Below the pieces are notes generated by a model. The model was not told the origin of the DNA. It searched no databases and worked only from the letters and a program-made list of their open reading frames with translations. Below, piece by piece: positions 1 through 5,931 of a DNA stretch of 15,542 bases (position 1 is its first letter; every line of letters starts with the position of its first letter). The DNA is taken from contig CAMAQU010000015.1 of assembly GCA_945860425.1 (NCBI GenBank), positions 1 to 15,542 of the forward strand. The letters are read 5' to 3'. A program made the translations under genes and the position numbers. Source of the stretch: Sphingomonas paucimobilis. GTDB lineage: Bacteria > Pseudomonadota > Alphaproteobacteria > Sphingomonadales > Sphingomonadaceae.

Positions 1-186
1 CGTGGGGCTGAAGCGGTTGTGATTTATGATGCAACCATCTCGGGCGAGCGGGATCGCCCGGTGCGCACCCGCCGATTTGAAGCCCGCGTGCCGGCCGGAT
101 CCATTGATGCCAAAAGCGCGGGCCGCGCCTTGAACAAGGCATCCAATCAGATTGCCAATGATGTGGCAGACTGGCTGAAGAGCTAG
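1..186 (+). CDS. ABC-type transport auxiliary lipoprotein, C-terminal fragment
   Basis: This is the last 61 codons of a gene whose start lies before the window, read in frame 1 and ending in TAG at 184-186. The fragment has a beta-strand-like segment (EAVVIYDATI), then RRFEARVP, then an alternating Ala/Asn helix ending in VADWLKS. This layout is typical of the C-terminus of the ABC_trans_aux/PqiC-like lipoprotein family. Those outer-membrane-anchored partners work with MlaE/MlaF/MCE-type lipid transporters. If so, the permease, ATPase and MCE genes should lie just upstream, outside the window. The signal peptide and lipobox cannot be seen, so the assignment rests on the tail pattern only. The stop codon lies at the edge of an 8-bp inverted repeat (186-208). 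Confidence 0.6.
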   Translation, partial: RGAEAVVIYDATISGERDRPVRTRRFEARVPAGSIDAKSAGRALNKASNQIANDVADWLKS

Positions 187-208
187 GCTTTTGGAGCCGT
201 CAAAAGCC
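186..208. repeat. 8-bp perfect inverted repeat at the stop codon of the lipoprotein gene
   Basis: GGCTTTTG (186-193) pairs perfectly with CAAAAGCC (201-208) around the 7-base loop GAGCCGT. On the plus strand the hairpin is followed by an A-rich stretch rather than T, so it is not a standard intrinsic terminator. It could still protect or mark the 3' end of the plus-strand transcript. Confidence 0.4.
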
Positions 209-213
209 CAAAA

Positions 214-248
214 GAAAAGGGCGGAGAGACGTAAGCCTCCCCGCCCTT
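214..248 (-). terminator. Intrinsic terminator of the PQQ dehydrogenase gene
   Basis: AAGGGCGG (217-224) and CCGCCCTT (241-248) form an 8-bp stem. Read on the minus strand, it lies 19 bases past the stop codon of the dehydrogenase. The stem is followed by TTTTCTTTTGGGCTTTTG, a T-rich tract as expected for a factor-independent terminator. On the plus strand no T tract follows, so it mainly serves the minus-strand gene. Confidence 0.7.
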
Positions 249-266
249 GATCAGGCAATCGCTGGT

Positions 267-2411
267 TTAGCGCATCGCCACTTTCTTGCTCTTTGCCTCC
301 AGCGCCTTGTCTTCATTGGCGCGGCGGATAACATATTGGCGGATATTCTCGATTTGCGCGGGCGTATATTCGCCCTTCCAAGCGACCATGCCATTGGCGC
401 TTAAAATGCCGTCATGAACGATCTGCTGCCACAGCTTTTCATTGCCCAGTGACGCAGAGTGGCGAAGATCGGGGTTCAGCCCGCCCGCAATCGCGGCATC
501 GCCATGACAGACGCTGCAGCTATTCTGATAGGGACTGGCCCCTGCATCAGCCGCAGAGGCCTTTGAGGCGATGAAGGGTGGCGGATCCAGAACGCGCTTT
601 GCATCTGCTGGCGGCGGCGGAAGTTGACCCTTGGCCCCCACCTTAAAGACGAGCATCCGGCTGATGTTGCGGACGGAGCCCGATTTTCCAGCGAGAATTC
701 CGGGGGCTACGTCAAATACGCCGCCCCAGCCGACGAGGATGGCCACATATTGCTGGCCCTTGACCGCATAGGTCATGGGCGCTGCAATCACGCCTGTTTG
801 GGTTGCAAAGCTCCAGAGCTGCTTGCCGGTATCAGCAGTATAGGCGCGGAACTCCCCGCCTGCTGTTCCCTGAAAAACGAGATTACCTGCCGTGACAAGT
901 GTCCCGCCATTGGATGGGCCGGGATGCTCCACGGTCCAGCGCGGCTTGCCAGCGACCGGATCCCAAGCAACCAGTGAGCCCGTGGTCGCAGCGGCGGCGG
1001 CCGCCCGAACCGCAGGATCAGCAGGCATGCCGAGCTTGCCCGTATCCAGGCCGATCTGGAAGCCAACCTTGCCGGGCTTCCAATCCTTGGGTGCGGCAAA
1101 ATAGGGTTGCGCAACTTCATTAGCTGGAATGTAAACAAGGCCCGTTTTCGGGCTGTACGACATGGGTTGCCAGCTATGCGCACCGACCGCGCCCGGCAGA
1201 CCGATAAAGGGCTTGCCCGTCAGCTCATAGCGCGCTTCGGGATTGATGATCGGCTTGCCCGTGACAGGATCGAGGCCCTTGGCCCAAGTGATTGTCTTGG
1301 CAAAGGGTTTGCCCGACAGGAACTTGCCCGTCTTGGCATCCAGAACATAGAAAAAGCCGTTCTTTGGTGCGTGCATGACGACGCGAGTGGATTTGCCGTT
1401 GATCGGCAGATCAGCCGCGATAATCTGCTGCGTGGAATCATAGTCCCAGCGGTCTTCCGGTGTCTGCTGGAAATGCCACACATATTCGCCCGTGTCGGGC
1501 CGAATGGCAACGATAGAGGCGGTGTAGAGGCTGTCCCCCGCTTTGCCACCACGAGCATTGGGGTTCCAAGGCTCCGCATTGGCTGTGCCGAAATAGACCA
1601 GATCGGTTTTGGGATCATAGGTGATTGAATCCCAAACCGTGCCGCCGCCGCCATTCTTCCAAGCATCGGGCGCCCAAGTCTTGGACGCTGCCTCCAGATG
1701 CTTGCCTTCAAATGGCTTGGATGGATCACCGGGCACCGTATAAAAACGCCAAGCTTCCTTGCCTGTTTCGGCGTCAAAGGCGGCCAAATAGCCGCGCACA
1801 ATATATTCGGCACCCGCCGCCCCGATCAGCACCTTGCCCTTCACGATGCGCGGGGCGCCTGTGATGGACATGGGCGATCCCTTGGGGATTGTCAGCTTGT
1901 CCCACAGGACCTTGCCATTATCCGCATTGAGGGCGACGAGGCGGCCGTCGAGCGTGGCGACATAGACGCGCCCCTTATAAACGGCGACGCCGCGATTGAC
2001 GGCGTCACAGCACACATCGACCAATTTGGCACGGGGCACTTGCGGGTCATATTCCCACATTTTCTTACCCGTCGCGGCGTCATAGGCCTTCACCATCGAC
2101 CAAGCGGTCGAGACATACATGACGCCATCGACGACAATCGGGGTGGCTTCCTGCCCACGGGCGGTGTCCATATCGGACGACCAAGCCAGGCCCAGCTGGC
2201 CGACATTCTGATCGCTCACCTGCGTCAGCGGTGAGAAGCGCTGTTCATCCATAGTGCGGCCATAAGACAGCCAGTCGGCCCCATCCGGGCTACCTGCGAC
2301 CAGGCGCTCATCATCCACATTGGCAAGCTTTCCGCCTTTTTCCGAACAGCCGGACAGGATGGAAATGGCAGCAATCATCGCACTGCCGAGCAAAAAACCA
2401 CGTGACGTCAT
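267..2411 (-). CDS. PQQ-dependent quinohemoprotein alcohol dehydrogenase, predicted lipoprotein
   Basis: A 714-residue enzyme that should oxidise alcohols in the periplasm using pyrroloquinoline quinone and pass electrons to a C-terminal heme c. The N-terminus is a lipoprotein signal with lipobox LSGC (Cys22). A beta-propeller dehydrogenase domain spans about residues 40-600. It has the vicinal disulfide Cys134-Cys135, probable PQQ/metal residues Glu202 (GAAGAE) and Asn278 (GTANAEPWN), and catalytic Asp323 in WDYDS. A short linker leads to a cytochrome c domain with CSVCH (Cys632, Cys635, His636) and probable axial Met675. This domain order is that of soluble type II (qhEDH-like) enzymes. Asp325, two residues after the catalytic Asp, is the position linked to lanthanide use in XoxF/PedH-type enzymes; I recall Thr here in a classical qhEDH. 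The ATG at 2409-2411 is preceded by GAGGGG. No pqq synthesis or partner cytochrome genes lie nearby. Substrate is unknown. Confidence 0.9.
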   Translation of the reverse strand: MTSRGFLLGSAMIAAISILSGCSEKGGKLANVDDERLVAGSPDGADWLSYGRTMDEQRFSPLTQVSDQNVGQLGLAWSSDMDTARGQEATPIVVDGVMYVSTAWSMVKAYDAATGKKMWEYDPQVPRAKLVDVCCDAVNRGVAVYKGRVYVATLDGRLVALNADNGKVLWDKLTIPKGSPMSITGAPRIVKGKVLIGAAGAEYIVRGYLAAFDAETGKEAWRFYTVPGDPSKPFEGKHLEAASKTWAPDAWKNGGGGTVWDSITYDPKTDLVYFGTANAEPWNPNARGGKAGDSLYTASIVAIRPDTGEYVWHFQQTPEDRWDYDSTQQIIAADLPINGKSTRVVMHAPKNGFFYVLDAKTGKFLSGKPFAKTITWAKGLDPVTGKPIINPEARYELTGKPFIGLPGAVGAHSWQPMSYSPKTGLVYIPANEVAQPYFAAPKDWKPGKVGFQIGLDTGKLGMPADPAVRAAAAAATTGSLVAWDPVAGKPRWTVEHPGPSNGGTLVTAGNLVFQGTAGGEFRAYTADTGKQLWSFATQTGVIAAPMTYAVKGQQYVAILVGWGGVFDVAPGILAGKSGSVRNISRMLVFKVGAKGQLPPPPADAKRVLDPPPFIASKASAADAGASPYQNSCSVCHGDAAIAGGLNPDLRHSASLGNEKLWQQIVHDGILSANGMVAWKGEYTPAQIENIRQYVIRRANEDKALEAKSKKVAMR

Positions 2412-2435
2412 GATATGAATTTACCCCTCATATAA

Positions 2436-2455
2436 ATGCCCGGATTATCGGGCAT
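2436..2455 (-). promoter_or_regulatory. Hairpin in the leader of the PQQ dehydrogenase gene
   Basis: ATGCCCG (2436-2442) and CGGGCAT (2449-2455) form a perfect 7-bp stem with a 6-base loop. It sits in the mRNA leader of the dehydrogenase, just upstream of its ribosome binding site (GAGGGG) and the ATG at 2411. On the minus strand it is followed by TTTATATG, too weak a T tract for a confident terminator. It may be an attenuator, a translation-control hairpin or a protein-binding operator. No convincing sigma-70 promoter was found in 2412-2579. Confidence 0.4.
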
Positions 2456-2545
2456 GCATCCTTCACCCTCATGGAGGCCTAAAAGCTCTCTTCATCTGAT
2501 CTTGCCAGTGAAATGGGCGGGAGGCGAGAGGAAATTCAACAACAT

Positions 2546-2561
2546 GACCCAGAATTGGGTC
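2546..2561 (-). terminator. Possible weak terminator at the end of the psp operon
   Basis: GACCCA (2546-2551) and TGGGTC (2556-2561) make a 6-bp stem with loop GAAT, 18 bases past the last stop codon of the psp operon on the minus strand. The sequence after it (ATGTTGTTGAATTT) is only moderately T-rich. It may act as a leaky terminator, in which case some psp transcripts would run into the PQQ dehydrogenase gene, or it may be an operator for that gene. Confidence 0.35.
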
Positions 2562-2579
2562 GATATAGGATTTGCAGCG

Positions 2580-2816
2580 CTACAGATCGACGCCAGCGGC
2601 AATTGCTTCGAGCTTGCGGAGCCGTTCGCGCAGATCCGCCAGTTCGATCCGGCTGGTGATGGCGGGGGTGCCATCCTCCTTATGGCTGCGCAAAGCGTAA
2701 ATCTCGGCGCGCTTCAGGTCGATCCATTTGCCAAAGGCGGCAAGCCCCACCAGCGAAGCCAGAGTGAGGCCGGCAAAAGCGGTGATGGCGTAGATCAGGG
2801 TAGAAACATCGGTCAT
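2580..2816 (-). CDS. Small one-helix, coiled-coil membrane protein of the psp operon (PspB-like)
   Basis: A 78-residue protein starting MTDVSTLIYA. I chose the ATG at 2814-2816 because GGGAG lies 7 bases upstream; the reading frame extends further 5' but that part overlaps the preceding gene. Residues 6-28 form one hydrophobic helix. Residues 55-75 form an amphipathic, charged helix (LADLRERLRKLEAIAA) suited to a short coiled coil. The pattern resembles the LEDRMTTIERII segment of the operon's PspB and the LKERIAVLERLA segment of the preceding gene, so this could be a diverged PspB paralogue. It lies 13 bases after the preceding gene and is the last gene of the operon. A role in membrane-stress signalling is inferred from location and architecture; I do not recognise a named family. 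Confidence 0.7.
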   Translation of the reverse strand: MTDVSTLIYAITAFAGLTLASLVGLAAFGKWIDLKRAEIYALRSHKEDGTPAITSRIELADLRERLRKLEAIAAGVDL

Positions 2817-2829
2817 CTCTGGTCTCCCT

Positions 2830-3072
2830 TCAGCGCAGCTTTTCAATCTCACGGTCGAGTGCGGCGGCGCTGTGTGTGTCCGTCGCCAGCCGCTCCAGAA
2901 CCGCAATCCGTTCTTTCAATTCTTTGATTTCAGACCGTAAAAGCTGGTTCTCCATCTGATCCTCGACAGGGCGCGCCGCGCCTTTGCCACGTCGGGTGCC
3001 ATTCTTGCTGCGGATGACGCCACCCAATGTGACGATGGCAACGATCAGGACGACCATTTCAAACGGGTTCAT
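2830..3072 (-). CDS. PspB-like small membrane protein of the psp operon
   Basis: An 80-residue protein beginning MNPFEMVVLIVAIVTLGGVI: one N-terminal membrane helix (about residues 5-20), a basic linker (RSKNGTRRGKGAAR), then a long charged helix (about 38-80) with heptad-like spacing, including LKERIAVLERLA. Size and architecture match PspB, the inner-membrane partner of PspC that relays envelope stress to PspA. A clear PspB is already present in the operon, so this is likely a second, diverged member. The ATG at 3070-3072 follows a GGGAGAGAG stretch. A 6-bp hairpin (3087-3102) sits in the 61-base gap after pspC. The exact partner is unknown. Confidence 0.75.
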   Translation of the reverse strand: MNPFEMVVLIVAIVTLGGVIRSKNGTRRGKGAARPVEDQMENQLLRSEIKELKERIAVLERLATDTHSAAALDREIEKLR

Positions 3073-3086
3073 ATCTCTCTCCCTCT

Positions 3087-3102
3087 CCGGCGCCGTCGCC
3101 GG
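3087..3102 (-). other. Intercistronic hairpin between pspC and the PspB-like gene
   Basis: CCGGCG (3087-3092) and CGCCGG (3097-3102) form a GC-only 6-bp stem with a 4-base loop, 15 bases upstream of the next start codon. There is no T tract, so it is not a terminator. It could affect mRNA stability or access to the ribosome binding site. Confidence 0.35.
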
Positions 3103-3133
3103 CCCTTAATTGGATTTGCCGCGCAGCTGATCC

Positions 3134-3514
3134 CTATTTCAGGCTGTCAATTTCATCGGCGAGGCGGGTGTTGCGGGCCGTATAATGGGTTTCCGCATCG
3201 GCCAGACGACGATCAAGATCGCGCAGCTTGGATCGGACATCGCGGGCGGTGCGGGTGGGTGATTGGCGGACGCCCTGCCAAAATTGGGCCTCTTCCTTGT
3301 TTTCATACAGGCCATAAGGCTTGTCCTCGGCAATCCAGGCGGTCGCCCAATAGGCAATGAGCGTCCAGGGAAAGCCACCGAGCAGGGTCAAAATGACCGT
3401 GCCAACACGGACCCAGGTGACGTCAACGCCGGTATAATCGGCAATCCCCGAACAGACACCGAGCCATTTGCGGTTCTGCTTGTCGAGGTAAAATTTGGTG
3501 CGGCTTGCAGCCAT
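3134..3514 (-). CDS. pspC: Phage shock protein C, PspC-domain membrane protein
   Basis: A 126-residue protein. Residues 5-65 are a PspC domain: FYLDKQNRKWLGVCSGIADYTGVDVTW-type residues (LGVCSGIADYTG is the hallmark), followed by a hydrophobic helix (VGTVILTLLGGFPWTLIAYW) and AWIAEDKP. In the family, PspC sits in the inner membrane and with PspB senses envelope stress, recruiting PspA away from PspF. The C-terminal half (about 90-126) is a charged helix (LRDLDRRLADAETHY) likely to form a coiled coil. Start ATG 3512-3514 has AAGGAG 8 bases upstream. It lies 40 bases after pspB. Confidence 0.92.
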   Translation of the reverse strand: MAASRTKFYLDKQNRKWLGVCSGIADYTGVDVTWVRVGTVILTLLGGFPWTLIAYWATAWIAEDKPYGLYENKEEAQFWQGVRQSPTRTARDVRSKLRDLDRRLADAETHYTARNTRLADEIDSLK

Positions 3515-3554
3515 GGTCTTTACTCCTTGTTACGCAGGGGGTCAGGGGGCGGGC

Positions 3555-3782
3555 TTAGGCGCCCTTTTTCCAATTTGGGTCGTCTGCTGCAATAATCCGT
3601 TCGATCGTTGTCATCCGGTCTTCCAGACGGCGGGTGATGTCGTGCAGTTCATCGAGCAGATTTTCATCTTCGCGGGTCAGTGTCGCGGCGGTCTTCCACT
3701 TGGTCATATAGTGAAGGATGAGCCAGGGCAGGCCGAGAAAGAGGATGCCCACAACCAGCGGGGCGATAATGATATCTTCCAT
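3555..3782 (-). CDS. pspB: Phage shock protein B
   Basis: A 75-residue protein with an N-terminal membrane helix (residues 4-25, IIIAPLVVGILFLGLPWLIL), a short basic link (HYMTKWK) and a C-terminal coiled-coil region ending in DITRRLEDRMTTIERIIAADDPNW. That tail pattern and length are characteristic of PspB, which partners PspC in the inner membrane as a stress sensor that binds PspA. The start codon lies 4 bases beyond the pspA stop, so the two are probably translationally coupled; the local ribosome binding site (AAGGG) is only moderate. Confidence 0.93.
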   Translation of the reverse strand: MEDIIIAPLVVGILFLGLPWLILHYMTKWKTAATLTREDENLLDELHDITRRLEDRMTTIERIIAADDPNWKKGA

Positions 3783-3786
3783 TGGT

Positions 3787-4452
3787 TCAGCCCTTCTTCA
3801 CGGCAGCCTTAAGGGCTTCCAGCTCTGCATCGACCTTTTCGGACGTGCGCAGTTCGGCAATTTCCTCTTCCAATGTCTTGGGGGCTGCCCCCATGCCCAG
3901 CGCGTCGGCGCGACCTTCGGCCAAGTCAACGCGGCGTTCCAGCACATCAAAGCGGGCAAAGGCTTCGTCCACCTTGGCACCTGCATAGGCTTCGCGCACC
4001 CGAATGCGGTTGGTTGCCGCTTCCAGCCGGGTCACGATGGAGTTCTGGCGGGCCCGCGCTTCGCGCAGCTTGGCCTGAAGCTTTGAGATGTCGTCTTCAT
4101 TGGCCATGAGCGCCTCATCCAGCACGCTGATTTCGGCGGTGAGCTGCTCTGCCATGTCCGCGGCCTTTTGGCGCTCCACCAAGGCGGCTTTGGCAAGATC
4201 TTCCCGATCCTTAGACAAAGCAAGCTCGGCCTTTTCCTTCCAGCTGTCTTGCAATGTTTCTAGCTTGGCGATGTGGCGGCGCAGTTCCTTCTGGTCGGCA
4301 ATGGTGCGCGCGGCAGAGGCGCGGACTTCGATCAGCGTCTCTTCCATTTCCATGATGATCATTCGGATCATCTTGGCCGGGTCTTCTGCCTTGTCGAGCA
4401 AGTCGGTGACATTGGCGGCGATGATGTCGCGGGTGCGGGAAAAAATACCCAT
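3787..4452 (-). CDS. pspA: Phage shock protein A (PspA/IM30 family)
   Basis: A 221-residue, almost wholly helical protein beginning MGIFSRTRDIIAANVTDLL, the hallmark of PspA. I place the start at ATG 4450-4452, with AAAGGAG 8 bases upstream, and not at the in-frame ATG 33 bases earlier. The N-terminal amphipathic helix (residues 1-22) binds membranes. Residues 24-180 form the long coiled-coil hairpin (EDPAKMIRMIIMEMEETL at its start). The C-terminus ends LEEEIAELRTSEKVDAELEALK. In the family PspA has two jobs: it holds PspF inactive in unstressed cells and assembles on damaged inner membrane to preserve the proton-motive force. Transcription is probably sigma-54 dependent from the promoter upstream of the small first gene. 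Confidence 0.96.
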   Translation of the reverse strand: MGIFSRTRDIIAANVTDLLDKAEDPAKMIRMIIMEMEETLIEVRASAARTIADQKELRRHIAKLETLQDSWKEKAELALSKDREDLAKAALVERQKAADMAEQLTAEISVLDEALMANEDDISKLQAKLREARARQNSIVTRLEAATNRIRVREAYAGAKVDEAFARFDVLERRVDLAEGRADALGMGAAPKTLEEEIAELRTSEKVDAELEALKAAVKKG

Positions 4453-4497
4453 ATTCTGAACTCCTTTGGGGACGCTGTCTGTCATTTCAAATTGGGG

Positions 4498-4532
4498 GCC
4501 GGGGAGAGGGAGGGGGGAAGTCTCTCCCCGGC
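4498..4532 (-). other. Strong 11-bp hairpin upstream of pspA
   Basis: GCCGGGGAGAG (4498-4508) and CTCTCCCCGGC (4522-4532) form a perfect 11-bp stem around a purine-rich 13-base loop. It lies in the spacer between the small first gene and pspA, with its 3' edge about 45 bases before the pspA start. There is no T tract on the minus strand, so simple intrinsic termination is unlikely. A transcript-processing or stability role is more plausible. Confidence 0.6.
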
Positions 4533-4534
4533 AG

Positions 4535-4560
4535 GCCCGACCGCGGGGGGTCGGTCGGGC
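4535..4560 (-). other. 9-bp hairpin directly after the small first psp gene
   Basis: GCCCGACCG (4535-4543) and CGGTCGGGC (4552-4560) form a perfect 9-bp GC-rich stem with an 8-base loop. On the minus strand it begins 3 bases after the stop codon of the 51-residue gene and is followed 2 bases later by a second, longer hairpin. No T tract follows. Its position fits a 3'-end stabiliser or partial attenuator separating the first gene from pspA. Confidence 0.6.
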
Positions 4561-4563
4561 GGG

Positions 4564-4719
4564 TTAAGCGGTGACTTGGCTTGATGTGCTTTGCGGCGCA
4601 TCAATCGTGCTCAGGTCAATCGGGCCAGCGGCGAAGAGCAGGCTGGTCGTGCTCACAAGAACCGTGGCGCACAGAGCGAGGATCGAACTGCGGATATCGA
4701 ATGATTTATAGCGGGTCAT
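4564..4719 (-). CDS. Small single-helix membrane protein, first gene of the psp operon
   Basis: A 51-residue frame from ATG 4717-4719 to TAA 4564-4566. It is well supported because AAGGAG lies 7 bases before the ATG and a sigma-54-type promoter sits about 65 bases upstream. The sequence starts MTRYKSFDIRSS, then a hydrophobic helix (residues 13-31, ILALCATVLVSTTSLLFAA), and ends in a polar tail rich in Ser/Thr (about 32-51). It could be a membrane peptide or a weak signal peptide with a short exported tail. It is too short for many gene finders. Its place ahead of pspA and under the same promoter suggests a role in, or control of, the envelope-stress response. I recognise no named family. Confidence 0.75.
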   Translation of the reverse strand: MTRYKSFDIRSSILALCATVLVSTTSLLFAAGPIDLSTIDAPQSTSSQVTA

Positions 4720-4783
4720 GTTCGGTCTCCTTGAAACGGGGTGGTAAATCTGGTGCCGCGCTGGGCGGGATACACAGTGCTTC

Positions 4784-4798
4784 GCATAAGCCGTGCCA
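4784..4798 (-). promoter_or_regulatory. Sigma-54 promoter of the psp operon
   Basis: Read on the minus strand the sequence is TTGGCACGGCTTATGC (4799-4784). TGGCACG followed by four bases and ATGC matches the RpoN consensus TGGCACG-N4-TTGC with one mismatch. GG (-24) is at 4797-4796 and GC (-12) at 4785-4784, the correct 10-base step. Transcription should begin near 4772, giving a leader of about 50 bases before the 51-residue gene. It agrees with the divergent PspF activator gene, which works only with sigma-54. Confidence 0.88.
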
Positions 4799-4855
4799 AC
4801 TCGCGTAAAGCCCAGATTTCCGGCGTTTTCAGGAAATAAATGCGAAAAACCGCAC

Positions 4856-4894
4856 AGTGTATATTGCGAATAGTTAGGAAAAAATGCTAACTAT
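4856..4894. promoter_or_regulatory. Candidate PspF binding region (upstream activating sequence)
   Basis: ATAGTTAG (4870-4877) and CTAACTAT (4887-4894) form a perfect 8-bp inverted repeat centred about 110 bases upstream of the predicted psp start site, a normal distance for a sigma-54 activator. A second possible half-site, AGTGTA, lies at 4856-4861. The palindrome ends 5 bases before the pspF start codon, so PspF bound here could also repress its own gene, as known for E. coli pspF. The 4823-4850 stretch is A/T-rich and could help bending. The binding-site call is an inference. Confidence 0.55.
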
Positions 4895-4899
4895 CAGCA

Positions 4900-5928
4900 A
4901 TGGAGCGCGACAATCAATTCGTTGGTCAATCCATGGCCTTTCTGGATAGCGTCGAACGGGTCAGCCGGGCCGCCCAGCTGAACCGACCCGTGCTGGTGAT
5001 TGGGGAGCGCGGAACCGGCAAGGAGCTGGTGGCAGAACGTCTGCACCGCTTGTCCGCCCGATGGGATGGTCCCTTTGTCGCGATGAATTGCGCGGCACTC
5101 ACCGAAACCCTGATTGAGGCGGAACTCTTTGGCCATGAGGCGGGTGCCTTTACCGGGGCGACCCGCGCGCGCATCGGTCGGTTTGAAGAGGCGGATGGCG
5201 GCACACTCTTTCTCGATGAATTGGGCACCTTGTCTGCGGGCGCGCAAGAGCGGCTTTTGCGCGCGGTCGAATATGGGGAGGTGACGCGCATTGGGGCCAA
5301 TAAGCCTATGCGCGTCGATGTCCGGATTGTGGCCGCCACCAATGAACATTTGCCGCGCCTTGTGGACGCGGGGACGTTTCGGGCCGATTTGCTCGACCGT
5401 TTGTCCTTTGATGTCATCACCCTGCCGCCGCTGCGCGCCCGCGAAGGGGATGTGGTGCAATTGGCCGAATTTTTCGGGCGGCGTATGGCCGCAGAACTGG
5501 GCTGGGACGCATGGCCCGGCTTTACAAAGGCCGCCATTGCGGAGCTTGAAGCCCATGGCTGGCCGGGCAATATTCGCGAACTCCGCAATGTCGTGGAGCG
5601 CGCAGTCTATCGTTCAGATGATCCCGAAAGCCCGGTGGCCGGGTTTATCTTTGACCCGTTCCAATCGCCTTGGCAGCCTCTATCGGGTCAGGGGATGGCC
5701 ACCACCGCGACTGAGACACGCGTGCCAGACACGCCGTCCGTGCCAGCGGGGGCCATTCCCAAGGATTTCAAATCTGCGGTTCAGAGCTTTGAAAAGGATT
5801 TGCTGGTCCGCGCGCTTGTGCAGCATCGGCATAATCAGCGGGCCACGGCCAAGGCGCTGGGCATGACCTATGATCAGCTGCGCCACTGCCTGAAAAAGCA
5901 CGGTCTGCTGGACCCAGCCTCAGTTTAA
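4900..5928 (+). CDS. pspF: PspF, sigma-54-dependent transcriptional activator of the psp operon
   Basis: A 342-residue enhancer-binding protein without an N-terminal receiver domain, as in PspF. An AAA+ domain starts almost at once: Walker A GERGTGKE (35-42), the sigma-54 contact loop GAFTGA (82-87), Walker B GTLFLDE (101-107), sensor FRADLLDRL and WPGNIRELRNVVERAVYR. The C-terminus carries a Fis-type helix-turn-helix (NQRATAKALGMTYDQLRHCL). It uses ATP to open sigma-54 promoters and is held off by PspA. The ATG at 4900 is the only sensible start (an in-frame stop lies at 4888-4890), but it has no Shine-Dalgarno sequence. It is divergent from the psp operon, and its stop is 3 bases from the stop of convergent yciB. 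Confidence 0.95.
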   Translation: MERDNQFVGQSMAFLDSVERVSRAAQLNRPVLVIGERGTGKELVAERLHRLSARWDGPFVAMNCAALTETLIEAELFGHEAGAFTGATRARIGRFEEADGGTLFLDELGTLSAGAQERLLRAVEYGEVTRIGANKPMRVDVRIVAATNEHLPRLVDAGTFRADLLDRLSFDVITLPPLRAREGDVVQLAEFFGRRMAAELGWDAWPGFTKAAIAELEAHGWPGNIRELRNVVERAVYRSDDPESPVAGFIFDPFQSPWQPLSGQGMATTATETRVPDTPSVPAGAIPKDFKSAVQSFEKDLLVRALVQHRHNQRATAKALGMTYDQLRHCLKKHGLLDPASV

Positions 5929-5931
5929 GGA

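Noticed and set aside
4894..5588. Two long minus-strand frames opposite pspF
   Set aside because: pspF is supported by Walker, GAFTGA and HTH motifs; the antisense frames show no motif and would disrupt the divergent control region.
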